Part shown: in pieces, positions 34,431 through 45,600 of the stretch
Layout: every line of letters starts with the position of its first letter
Position numbering within the stretch: the stretch's first letter is position 1
DNA from: Mesocentrotus franciscanus
Lineage: Eukaryota; Echinodermata; Echinoidea; Camarodonta; Strongylocentrotidae
DNA length: 64,000 bases
NCBI GenBank assembly: GCA_037976565.1
Contig: CP137672.1
Coordinates: 34,116,737-34,180,736, forward strand
Direction of reading: 5' to 3'
Position numbers and translations under genes: made by a program
The notes under the pieces: generated by a model
The model's database searches: none
Told to the model about the DNA's origin: nothing
The model's input: the letters and a program-made list of their open reading frames with translations, nothing else

Positions 34431-35039
34431 TATAGAGCCAAAGAGAGGCCACACCAGATATATTAATAGAGTGACAGGCAAACAAAAGGCCTCAAAGAAA
34501 AACAAAATGTACTTTACAATCTCCATGAAAATACAATCATACTTCAATTCTCTTAATACCACATAAAAACAACAAAACAACAAAAAACACTTGATATTAA
34601 ATGGAACCACAAAATGCACATTGAGAGGCATTCCCTTTTCTAGGAGGAAAATCTTCATATCAAGAGGCATTGCCTATTCCACAGGGAAATTCCCCAAATT
34701 GCTGTTCTTCCTTACCATTCACCATACAATCCAAAGCAAGGGAGAATATAAGTGAGAAAGAAGCATGTATACTAAAGATAATAAGGCATACTCGCCTATT
34801 TAAAGATTTGAAGATGGATGTCTAATTTGCAGTCTCCTTTACCATCAATGATGAGGCTAATAGGTGATTTCTAAGAAAGGCTCAGATTCTCAGACGTATG
34901 CATGTAATGTCCATATGTTTAGAACAATATGAGGCCATAACCAAGGCCAGATGCAAAGTATAGTACCTTTATGGAGTCTTGATGCCCTTCTGGCTTTCAG
35001 CACACGACACCATGTTTTTGTCTTATGTTTCACATATTA

Positions 35040-35255
35040 CATGTTACACCAATGGAAAACAAATTTCTGTATTATATATGGACAATAAAATCTTGAATCT
35101 TGAATCTTTATGTGTCTACCTGTCAAGTTTAATATAGCATATAATATTATGAACACAATATTAATAGTGCAACGTGGCTTCACAATTTACAAGACAATTT
35201 AGTTATTTTGGAAAGCGCTTTATAAGCACCGTTTTTATTATTTATTATTATTAAG
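35040..35255 (+). mobile_element. Retroelement 3' tails (LINE-like)
   Basis: The stretch ggacaataaaatcttgaatcttgaatctt at about 35080-35107 has the form of a non-LTR retroelement 3' end with short tandem tail repeats. A second tail-like sequence, ggaaagcgctttataagcaccg followed by (TTTATTATT)n, lies at 35211-35255. No reverse transcriptase coding sequence is present. Confidence 0.45.
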
Positions 35256-36777
35256 ACCAATAGCTGATCATATTTTCTATGCAAATACCAAGTAGATCGA
35301 AAAAACACTTGGATTTAAAATAAAAAGCAATTCCGAAGGATATTGGTGTATTTTCTAACTTTTTAACTTTTTTTGTAACTTCTTGCAGAACAAATCCATG
35401 TCAAAGGGGTAGTTTAGATAAGAAAACAAAAGAAAAATATTTCTTACTATTTTTAAGCACAGAAACACTAAAAAATTTGAAAAAGAAAGAATAACAGGTA
35501 GAAAGAGAGGAAGATAAAGAAATAAAGAGAAATAGATTAACACTGAAAGAGGAGATGGAAAGGATGAATATATCTAATTAAGTACTAAAATGAAAAAAAT
35601 AAAATAAAAAGAAAGATAAAGAGTGAACACACGATAATGGTATTTAAAAAAAATCCAGCTCATTACTTAATGACCTTATGCATTGAATTCTTGCAGCCCA
35701 CATAGTGTACAAGGACAAATAGACAAAAATAAAATGCTAATTAATCTGTAGTCACCACACCTCTGATAATTACGTGTGAAATGGATGTCATCAACATTTT
35801 TGAACTGATTCTATTCAAAGGGAAAGATAGATGGAATGTACAGCTTTGTAATCATGCATGAGTCTGTTCCCTGCACAATTCATCTGCATGGTTGATATAC
35901 CAGATGATTGAAATATATATCAAATTTAAATGTATGATAATTCTCACCAATTTAGTCTTTTGACTGCTGATGTGAATGTTATTTTTGTGAACTGTTGTTT
36001 ATACTGTAATAAACCATTCTTTGTTCAATAGTATTGTGTGGTGCTCTGCAAATAGAATGAAAACTCTGTTTCTCCTGATCTGAAATAACCTGAGAGTTGA
36101 TGTCTATCTGCTTGATAAACCACTAATGAATCTGGCTCGTGTCAGTAAATGTGCTTGGATGCCGGGATAATCACAACATTACACGAACACTGGCATTATA
36201 ATGTGCAAAATATGCTAATGCAAATGCTCACACAGTCTAGATTGGTACATGTGATTTTCGTACAACGCCCACAATTAACTATCCCCTGAATGTGAATGTT
36301 TATTATATTTTTCTCTCCATTCGTTGAATGATGTACATAACTCGCAGACTTGAGGATTGGGAGAAATGCGGAACAAGAAGGGGTTTAGTAATACCTCAGT
36401 CATACCTCACACCGCCAAACCGACTCCACAACGAATAATCCTCGACCCTTTGGGGTAACACAAAATTCTGTTCGGTCTCTTGTCGGTCTGGTTTCGGTCT
36501 CGTTGGTGTGACTGTGGTGTCACTGACAAATACATGATGTATGTAGTGATGCATACATGTGGCACTAAGAGTCATGGTGACCAACCAAGTAACAAGGGCA
36601 TAAAATAAGTAATGACACATATATCTACAGTGTACGTCATGATGGGACATATATAGGAATCACATCGCATTAACCACTTGTGGTGCTACAAGACTATTAT
36701 GATAACTTGTCCAGTGGGACAACCCTTTTTATATCACTTGTCCTGGGCATAATTTTTCTCTTTGCTGAAAAGGATAC

Positions 36778-36950
36778 GAAATAATTGTTTGGTAGTTTGA
36801 GATGGGAGCTTTGGTCTCCAGCACGTAGATTAGACTGAGGACGAAGACGGACACCATGTGCATCGTTAACGTGAGCAGAAAGAGAAAGAAGTAGCGGTAG
36901 TTTCTCCTCCCAACACAGTTATTCACCCATGGACAGTGATGATCAAACCT
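36778..36950 (-). CDS. ZDHHC5/8: ZDHHC5/8-like palmitoyltransferase, exon 4 (catalytic DHHC)
   Basis: A 173-nt exon, acceptor tttttatacag and donor TTTC/GTATCC, starting in phase 0 and ending two bases into a Ser codon. It encodes [20 protein letters not shown], then [20 protein letters not shown] and [21 protein letters not shown] is at residues 134-137 by my numbering; its Cys forms the acyl-enzyme that transfers palmitate from palmitoyl-CoA to substrate cysteines. The following hydrophobic stretch is the third membrane helix. The cysteine-rich zinc-binding region is split between this exon and exon 3. Confidence 0.97.
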
Positions 36951-37369
36951 CTGTATAAAAAGCAAAGAAAAAACAGAAACAATGTTATTAATCACTGAAA
37001 TAAAGGCAATATAATAAAAGTTCACAAAGAATGACATTTAATATCAATTATCAAAAGTTTTATGAAAGAACTCATGGTGTCGTAGATAATCATTGAGAAA
37101 ATGGAGGAATATATTAGGTTCAGATACATGTATGTACGCAAAAATATTATAATAATACAAACTCAATGTTTATAAAACAAATAATGAAAATGATAAAAGG
37201 GCACTCGCTATATTGCAAAAGAATGTGAAGGAAACTACCCTTTTTTGTGTCATTTTTTTTGTCACAAAAAGATAGAATGACAATTTTCCAGCCATAGATC
37301 TAACCACAAATATTTGAAGCATGATCAAATTACATCATGACACACAAAAATGACCTGAGAGTGGAAGGA

Positions 37370-37372
37370 GGT

Positions 37373-37410
<38 letters not shown>

Positions 37411-37460
37411 AGAGAGAGATAAAGAGAGAGAGGGATAGAGAGAGACAAGGAGAGAGAGAT

Positions 37461-37505
<45 letters not shown>

Positions 37506-37625
37506 AAAAGGGGGAGGGGTAGAGAAAGAGAGAGAGAAAGATACATACAACTGTATACAGGGAAGGAAGGAGAGAGGGAGGGAGGGAGGGGGAGAAGGAG
37601 GGAGGGAAGAAGAAGGAGAGACAGA
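37370..37625. repeat. (GA)n and GGA-rich purine tract
   Basis: Perfect (GA)n runs, then ggagggaggg-type sequence. In pre-mRNA sense this is a CU-rich tract about 420 nt upstream of the catalytic exon 4. Confidence 0.95.
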
Positions 37626-39540
37626 CAAACAAACAGAGTGGAGAGAAACAGAGAACAAGCCAAAAGAAGGAGGTATATGTACTGTACAAATTGCTTCTGT
37701 TCAAACTTGGCAATCTAGTACACCTGTCTTCCACAATACTTGTATGCTCATGCTATGATTCTAAGCAATTGAAAAGACCAAACTGGTTCCAAATTGAAAT
37801 ACCCAAATGTACATGAAATATACTGTGATGAAAACAGAAGTTGACATTTGCCCAGAAAGGCCAGAATCATATAACAGTCAGCCAGGAGAACATACAAATT
37901 GAGTTGCAGTTTACAATGCATATTCATAATTTATAGGAACCAGAACAATGGGTGAATGTATTGAAAGGAGAGAGTGTATGTTTATTGTGGAGATGCTATG
38001 TATGGTTTCCTATTTGCCTTTTAACTTCAATGCAATCAACTCTACGACAAATACATGCACTTTAAAGTTTTAAATTATCATATATCATAGAGTTTTTTAT
38101 TCTTCTCATGTCAAAATACTTAGTTTCACTTTTAAATTAGTCATGACATATCTCCCACAGTACATGTACATATATTTTGAATGGTAAAGTACATGAATGT
38201 AGGAAAACATTTGTTTTCCCTCTATTCACTATACTATATAATGTACATATGTATATTATATATATTTATAATGAACATACACGTCATCTTACATTCTACA
38301 AGTACCAGCAGGATTAAAAAGAAAGAAAAATTGAAAGGCATACATTGGTTTGCAAACGTCTAGACTTGTGTTATGATTCATGCCAACTGTTCGCTGCTGC
38401 TAGTACCTAACCCCAATACAAGCCAGCAGAGCTCTGTCCAATGATGTTAGAAGATCATATTCAAGGCCAAATCTGGTGGCATACATACAATATCATCAAC
38501 TAGGTTCACACAACAGCCTGTAATTGTAAATATTGAAGTTAAGCTCATGGTTTTAAACTTCAAGGGTTATCTTGTAGTAGGAATAATAATAATATCCGGA
38601 AATCTAGATTATCATTAGGAAACTTACAGTTTACCCAATGTTTTAAACCATATAAAGCAATCTTAAGATTGACATAAAACTACATGTGTGAGCAGATCAG
38701 GTTCTTTACTCAAAGCTATGTGCCGTGTGGATAGAAGGAATTTTGAGGTTTCATCATCTTGTCGTTACAGCGATTGTTTAATTGCCCAGATTGTAGTTGA
38801 AACCCTCAAACATTCCTGTCAGTACCATGCGGGTCGTTCCATGGGGTTGGGGCAATTTTTGTGACATACCAGAAGTGAGCAACCATGTCTCCTGTCAACT
38901 GTAACAATGTTTGCTCAAATTGAGTTTAGCATAAAAAGCACAGCCAACTACATGTACATTGTATGTCTAGAAGTATTCAAGCTTCATGGTGAATCAATAT
39001 TATAGACCCAAAGTTTTTGCAATGTTATAAGAATATGATGTCCATGTAACGCTAGTAACAGAGAAAAAGAAGAGTTTTAAGCAAAGATTTTGAAGAGAAG
39101 CAACTGAAACAGGAACCATTCTGGCAGGGCACTACTACATACATGTATATTCATTGCATTAAAATCTTCAACAGATGCTGACATCTTCCATATATAGTAG
39201 AAGATCTCACACCAAGTGACCAATGTTACATGGACATTGTCATATTTTTTGCAAGCTTAGAGTTTCAAACTACGATGGTGCCGTGTGAACATACATGTAG
39301 CTACAAGACGAACATGTAAGTTTATACTAACAGAACACCGGAGGTGGCTCAAGGAGGCTCCAAAATGGATGATTAAGTTTCAGTAAAAGAATTTTTATTG
39401 AGAATTAATGTGGCCTTTGATTCTGAATTCAGGAAGGGCAGTTAGATAAGTACTCATCAATAAGAGGTATTTTGAGTTTTGTTACACTGTAGTTTATCAA
39501 TTTTTTTCTACCAATTTTATGTAAAATCATAACTACTTCT

Positions 39541-39543
<3 letters not shown>

Positions 39544-39590
<47 letters not shown>
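39544..39590. repeat. (GA)n microsatellite
   Basis: Perfect (GA) run of about 23 units. Confidence 0.97.
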
Positions 39591-39593
<3 letters not shown>

Positions 39594-41734
39594 AAGGGGG
39601 ACATATTTCCCTTTGTTCTTTTACAACCCCAAAATAAGAATCCTTAAAAGGAACATTTAGGGTAAAGGAAATTCAAACCTTCAAGTGCCATATTATTTTC
39701 TTATGAAAATTGCCAATTTAATTTCCTAATTATAGAACTGTGTCAATGAAATGTTTCATATGAAAATAAATGCACTCAAATGACTCAATCACAGAATGTA
39801 TACATAAGGCGAAAATACAATTCAGACTGAATTATCAAGAGGATTAATTCCTAATCTAAATAGTTTTGAATAAAAGTCATTGTGAAATTTAGATGGTTCT
39901 AAATGCCTGTAACAATGAAATGAAATCATCATGAATAGTATTCATCTAGATTTACATGTAATTTGCAGTATTTACTTTAAATTCTTTGCAAGAGAAATAT
40001 TTCTAAATGTACCACAAGAACACAAATCATGTACATGTATATGTATGCATGTACAGGTTCAAGGTCTATACGTAGAGCTACATGTACACTTTAAGTGATT
40101 TTGTATGGTACTACACTGTACAGTACATGTACATGTAATCACCTTCTGAGAGTAAAATTGAGCAATAATTCAAGGGTATTGCAGGGCCTATTTCCACTTC
40201 AGTACTCTGCATGAATGCAAGAGACATACTCTACAATGTGATAAACACGACATCCATGACTTGCAAAAAACAATAACAGCCGCAAGCTGCACAAGGGTAT
40301 ACAGTAGGTATGTGGAATGAAAGACCAAGACTATACAGGTAGATACATGTACAATGTATTAAATGTATCTACCGTTTTTTTCTTCTAACTTGTTTTTCAA
40401 TTACAGATCGATCAAATCAATCTTTATTTACTGGGTGTAAGCCACAAATATTTGTAAACAATTGATATTTCTCCCAGGGAGCATTACATTTATAAAAAAA
40501 CATAAATGTAGATGTAAATCTACTGTAAGACAGGAAAGAGTACAGTTCATTATGACTGAAATTCTTTTTATTAATCAAAGATTTCTCTAAATGCTTGTAT
40601 ATAATAAAAAGGCAATTCAACTTTCAGTCTTCAGAGGGTTTGCCTTTGAGTGAATTTTTTTTTTTTGGAGAGAAACAGGTACATGTATGTGTAAAAGATC
40701 AATACAGTTTGATTAGCTGACTGGTGAGGTTTGTGCAGAAAGCTGTAGATAATAAGAATGGTGTAATGCATACAAATAATACCTTCACTGTTTGAAATAA
40801 AAGTTCCAATATTCAACATCAATCATGGGGGTTAACGTTTGTATGAATCGGCAGAGGTGCATTATAAGAAATGGCAGAATCAAGAGTTTAAGCAAAGGTT
40901 GCCAACCGGTAAATGACCTAAATGCGGTTAAAGTCAAAACAATATTTGTGACGTCAAAGCCGACATAAAATCTCTCTTGATAAATGTCTGTAGGCAGGGC
41001 CAATGTATTGCTCATGTGGGTGATACATGTCTAAGTCACATACAATTCTGATAACCGCCCCACCCTCATTCCTTAATCCCCATGCCCTCTAAGAATACAT
41101 CTATTACACACATCGAGTGTTGAAGATATTATTAATCAGGTTTTAGCCCCTTAAAATTGATTTGGCAGCAAATCGATGTGCATTTCATAGCAATGCCTAT
41201 ATAAACAGTTGCATGTATTTCAATACATGTAGATGTCTTTCTAAATACTGCACACCTTACATGTATCACGCTCTCCTGACTCTGAAATGTAACTTATTAC
41301 GAAACTGAAATGTAATACATTTGAATTATTGCTCAATATTAATTTCAATTCATATAAAATTTATATATAAACTTAAATTTTGAATGATGACATACAATAC
41401 AAGAGCCTAAAAACAATGATATCTTAAATTTTTAGTTCCATTGCTTAGAGGCAGAATTGATCACTAACATTTTACATCAACAACTGAAAAATAGTCACAT
41501 ACATGTACATGTATTAGAAAATAGAAAAACAATTTAGCAGTCTGTTGCCATCGGGACAAAGGAAAATAATATGTTTTTCGAAAATTCAATTACAAGAAAA
41601 TCAACCTTGGACAAAAATAAATACATGCTTTTAATGCATGCAAACAATGACATTTAATTTCTGAATGTTCATTTGTTCTTATAAGATAAGAGCACAGCCA
41701 AAACAAGCCGGAGGGCAATTAGGGGCATCAGAAT

Positions 41735-42015
41735 GAGGGAAAGTGATGGGGATGGGAATGGAGAGGAGGGGGATGGTGAGGAGGGGATGGAGAGGAGGGG
41801 AAGGAGGGGGAAGGAGGGGGAATGAAGGGGGAGGGGAATGAAGGGGGAAGGGAAACGGGAAGGAAGGGGAAGGAAGGGGAAAGAAGGGAGAGAAGGGAGA
41901 GAAGGGAGAGAAGGGGAAGGAAGGAGAGAGAAGAGAAGGGGAAAGAAGGAAGGGGAAAGAAGGAAGGTGAAAGAAGGGGGTGGGGGGAGAGGAAGGTGAA
42001 GGGAGAAGGGAGGGG
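41735..42015. repeat. GGGGA-rich purine minisatellite
   Basis: Units of the type gaaggggaaggagggg with many G3-G5 runs, potentially quadruplex-forming on the plus strand. The Arg/Glu/Gly-rich frame over it is compositional. Confidence 0.93.
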
Positions 42016-42665
42016 GCTAATCTTCAGGGAACATTCAGACAGGATATAGTCTAGTGTGATAACTTCCTGTGAGAAAGTACAGCAGCAGAAAACAAGCTAG
42101 CATAATCAAAGGGAAATGTGGGCATCAATTATCCTTTTCCACATACACACCACAACCTAGTTGTAGATCGGCAGCAATAATAGAGTAAACGATGAGGTGA
42201 CGTGTGAGTGTTGAGTAACGGATTAATGCTTTTGTGACAAGTCCAACGGATTTGCAAGCTATGTGTAGATATCAATATTAATGCTCCTTATGGAATTACA
42301 AGTGCATTTTTAATGCATTTGAAGGGCTGTTTAACATGAAGAGCAGACTAACTTCTAAAGTCTTGGAAGTTGTCACAAAACACCAAGAGATACCTTGACA
42401 GTAATTTGTATGCTGTGACTATTTCAGGTCACTTGTGTATTATAAATGTTTAAATTGTTGTTGGTCATTCATTTGAAATTCATGGAAATTTATTGACTAT
42501 CAAATCTTTCATGATGCAAATAAATCATTTGAGTACATGTACTATCATGTTAAAATAACAATAAAACACAAAACAAAAACAGAGACACACACAACCCCCA
42601 CCAAAACAACAAAGATAACATCAACAACATCTATGCACAACTATCAGACAAAGAGATATAATTAC

Positions 42666-42826
42666 CTCAATACAATTGTTGCAGACACTACAATGTGAAC
42701 ATCTTGGTGGTCTGTAAAAGCGACACGTTGAACACCATTTCATACGGACTTGGATACCTCTGATTTGGACTGTTTTATACAAGGGCGCCCTCAAGTCATC
42801 GTCTCTGTCTTCGTCTCCAACTGCAG
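42666..42826 (-). CDS. ZDHHC5/8: ZDHHC5/8-like palmitoyltransferase, exon 3 (cysteine-rich domain)
   Basis: A 161-nt exon, acceptor ttttcgtag and donor ATTGAG/GTAATT. It encodes [20 protein letters not shown], then [20 protein letters not shown] and [13 protein letters not shown]. The six Cys and one His (about residues 109-129) are the first part of the zinc-coordinating cysteine-rich domain typical of DHHC enzymes, and [21 protein letters not shown] is the vertebrate ZDHHC5/8 counterpart. A second acceptor (ctgcag, start 42820) lies 6 nt inside and would give Ile instead of Thr-Ala-Val without changing frame. Confidence 0.96.
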
Positions 42827-43762
42827 CTACGAAAAATAAGAATTTGAATAAACATCATGCGGCAAGCATACATCCCCTGAGTGCCATATTAAGCCTGCGA
42901 TAATTCAGACTGAAGTCTTTAGAAAATGTGAGTTATAACAGAGGGAAATCAAATTCAACGGTTTAATAAGTATAATGATGTTTCACAGCATTTATAGGGC
43001 ACCATATTTATCTTAAAAGCATTCAGAGATGCTTGAAAAGGTATTGACATACCAATATATTGGTATTCTAAGTAATCTCTAATATCGCTGATATAATGTA
43101 CCAGCTAACATTTCACGTTCTAACATTAAGATATTGAAGAATTACATTTTTTCCAGTTGAATATGGGCAAGTAGATGGGGCTTCAAGACCTTATACTTAT
43201 CAACTGGTGAATGATAAATGACAATTGCTCCAGGGAAATTTACCTATATGCCTCCGCCCTAAATTCAGTATATGAAATGGATGGAATTATTTGTGACATA
43301 CCACAATGAAAACGAAAAGCTTATCTCTTGAGGTTCGTGCAAATCGAAAAGTCCCTATTAGCGAGAAAGTGGGACGGACAGACGGTGAGCGGAGGCATAA
43401 AAACAACTGTAACTCCAACCCTAACCCTACATCTTTGACAACATAAAGCTCAAAGCAATTGTTGCTGAAGTAAATGTCAGAGTATCGTCAAACAATGGTT
43501 CCACAATGCATACCCTGCTCATAATTGCTCTGGGGTCAACGTCCTACACTAACTAAATTCCTTACTCAACCACATCATACCATACAATACTCCTACCTTC
43601 AACTCTAACCTAAAACCACACTATAACCTTATCCCTAACCCTACAGATTTGATGAAAGAAAACCCCTGAGCAAGTGTCAACAGAGTAAATGTTTGAGCAC
43701 CATCGTACAACCATCAAGGGGCCGTACAACCATCAAGGGGCCGGCTGAAAGCCTATGCTTAC
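42827..43762. other. Intron 2 of the ZDHHC gene (0.9 kb)
   Basis: Non-coding. Contains telomere-like CTAACCC patches near 43400-43432 and 43560-43650 and a gggacggacagacgg motif near 43371. No exon. Confidence 0.7.
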
Positions 43763-43890
43763 TTCTTGGGAATACTCCAGGATCGACAAACGTTGCTAGT
43801 AGGAAGTTGATAAGGGCAACCAGGAATAGGAGGCCATCAAAGGCAGCTATTGACGGGTGGTACTGACATGTAACAATCAGATCTCTTAAT
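43763..43890 (-). CDS. ZDHHC5/8: ZDHHC5/8-like palmitoyltransferase, exon 2 (TM2 and DPG motif)
   Basis: A 128-nt exon, acceptor cttttgatttcag and donor CAAGAA/GTAAGC. It completes the Pro codon from exon 1 and encodes LRDLIVTCQYHPSIAAFDG, then the hydrophobic LLFLVALINFLLATFV (second membrane helix) and DPGVFPR. DPG (about residues 71-73), just after TM2, is a conserved DHHC-family motif. One base carries over into exon 3. The luminal loop before TM2 is where this protein differs most from vertebrate homologues. Confidence 0.95.
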
Positions 43891-45185
43891 CTGAAATCAA
43901 AAGAAGAAATGAAAGCATGTAAGAAATACATCACATATACGTTTATATTCAGGGAATATCAGAGTACTGAAGGCGTGTACTTTCAATTATTCATTCATTT
44001 GTTGTTTTCTTTTGACACAGAAACTGCTTGACCACAGGATTTCTCTATAAAAAAAACCCTGATAAAAACACTTTTTAATATAACATGAATATAAATTATT
44101 AAAAAAAACTGTAAAATACACACCATTCAAAGTAAGGGGAAAGGGAGAACAAACAAGAAAGAAAGAGCTTTAAAAAAACTATAAGAAAAAAAGAAAGAAA
44201 GTATAATTGCATACTACTTTAATGTGAATTTAATACTTCAAATGCCTGAAGTAACAAAGCAATTTTTATGGATCTTAATAAAATATATCTCAAACGGTAC
44301 ATCCACTTCATATACATACAAATACATGTAGGTACTTTGAATGGTAATATTTATGACAACAATCATGGAATTGTAGAAAGGAGATTTAAAGGTAACTCTA
44401 TGAAGAAGGCATAGTAGACATCCATACTTATTTTACTCTTAATAGCACAAACTGCATCCTTTATCTCTGACTGTGCTTACATGTATTTGTGAATCACAAA
44501 CAAAAAATTAACAAATACAAGTACTTTCTTGTTGTGTCTGCCTACTTTCATCCGATACAGCTATCCATTCACGGCCGTATCTTGCCAGGCTAATGCCTCC
44601 CTTCCCATACTCTTAACTCATCATTTCCATTCCATTGGGTGCTTAACCACAAATTCTATTTATGTGATTATTTGTCACTAATCTGCAATGGGGAAATACA
44701 CTAATCCCCGTGTATTTCCTTGCGAAAGCACTGCTGACCGAACGGAATGGCAGCTAGGTCAAGAAGGCCAATGTATAAGACAGACATGATAATGTAAGTG
44801 TATCATCGGAATAGAAATTCTTCATCTTCTCTTTCCGGTAGTCCTGTGTCCTTCAATACTGAACATTATTACAAGCGAAAAAGCTGTGTGTGCTTTTAAA
44901 ATGCTTGTGCTACATGTACATGTAAATTGGTGCAGTTGAAAGTGAAGAGGCTACATAAACAGTTGTAGGAAGTACTTACATTAAATTACGCATCTACATA
45001 TAATTGATATGACTGTCGTGCAGTTCTAATTGTTTTTAGTGTACGTTCTGTAGTTCTCACATCTATAGGCCTATACCATGTACCGGTATGTATTAGTACT
45101 TCAGATCATGAATGTATAAACATACATGTACATGTTCATGTTCTCACCAATCAACAATAGGCCAACCTAGCCATATGCTGCAAAT

Positions 45186-45252
45186 ATTAGAGAGAGAGAA
45201 AAAAAGAGGGGCTGACAGAGAGCAAGAGTGAGAGAAAAAGATATCTAGAGCA

Positions 45253-45283
<31 letters not shown>

Positions 45284-45302
45284 AAGAAAGAGAGAGAGGG
45301 AG

Positions 45303-45339
<37 letters not shown>

Positions 45340-45340
45340 C
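45186..45340. repeat. (GA)n-rich tract
   Basis: Repeated gagagaga blocks separated by aaagaaag; compositional frames only. Confidence 0.93.
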
Positions 45341-45454
45341 ATTGATAAAATGGGTGTCATAAAGTTTAAGCCGACAATGTACAGTTGTATACACTATACA
45401 TAAAGTGAAATGGTTATAAATAAATATAGAAGCACTGCATAGAAGAGAAAGAGA

Positions 45455-45600
45455 AATGTATAGGTACATGTACATGTACATGTACAATGCACCTGTACAT
45501 GTACATATATGTGTAAATATAAAAATGCAAACTAAAAACAGCCATATATACATGTACATGTACACCTACATTGTACATGTATATTTATATTAGACATCTT
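45455..45600. repeat. ACATGT/TACATGTA-rich cluster
   Basis: Dense self-complementary ACATGTAC words (gtacatgtacatgtacatgtac and relatives). The same words are scattered through most introns of the window, for example 40100-40140, 46430-46455, 47665-47690, 51050-51062 and 60920-60940. Confidence 0.8.

Larger units (their letters stand above)
23778..36777. other. Intron 4 of the ZDHHC gene (13 kb)
   Basis: No convincing exon. It contains telomere-like CTAACCC patches (24225-24320, 25820-25900), one copy of repeat family R2 (26440-26814), two tRNA-derived SINEs (27218-27429 and 31418-31560), pyrimidine- and purine-rich tracts (31660-31900, 33460-33850, 34255-34430) and LINE-like 3' tails (35040-35110, 35190-35255). 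Open frames at 30275-30478 and 30845-31066 look slightly less random than the rest but match nothing I recognise. Confidence 0.6.
36951..42665. other. Intron 3 of the ZDHHC gene (5.7 kb)
   Basis: Holds (GA)n/purine tracts at 37370-37625, 39544-39590 and 41735-42015; otherwise AT-rich with many ACATGTAC words. No exon seen. Confidence 0.7.

Noticed and set aside
33292..34670. Several Ser/Leu-rich open frames up to 145 codons
   Set aside because: They come from (GA)n/(CT)n tracts, have no domain, and lie in an intron of the ZDHHC gene.
41735..42049. Arg/Glu/Gly-rich open frame of 75 codons
   Set aside because: Compositional product of the GGGGA minisatellite.
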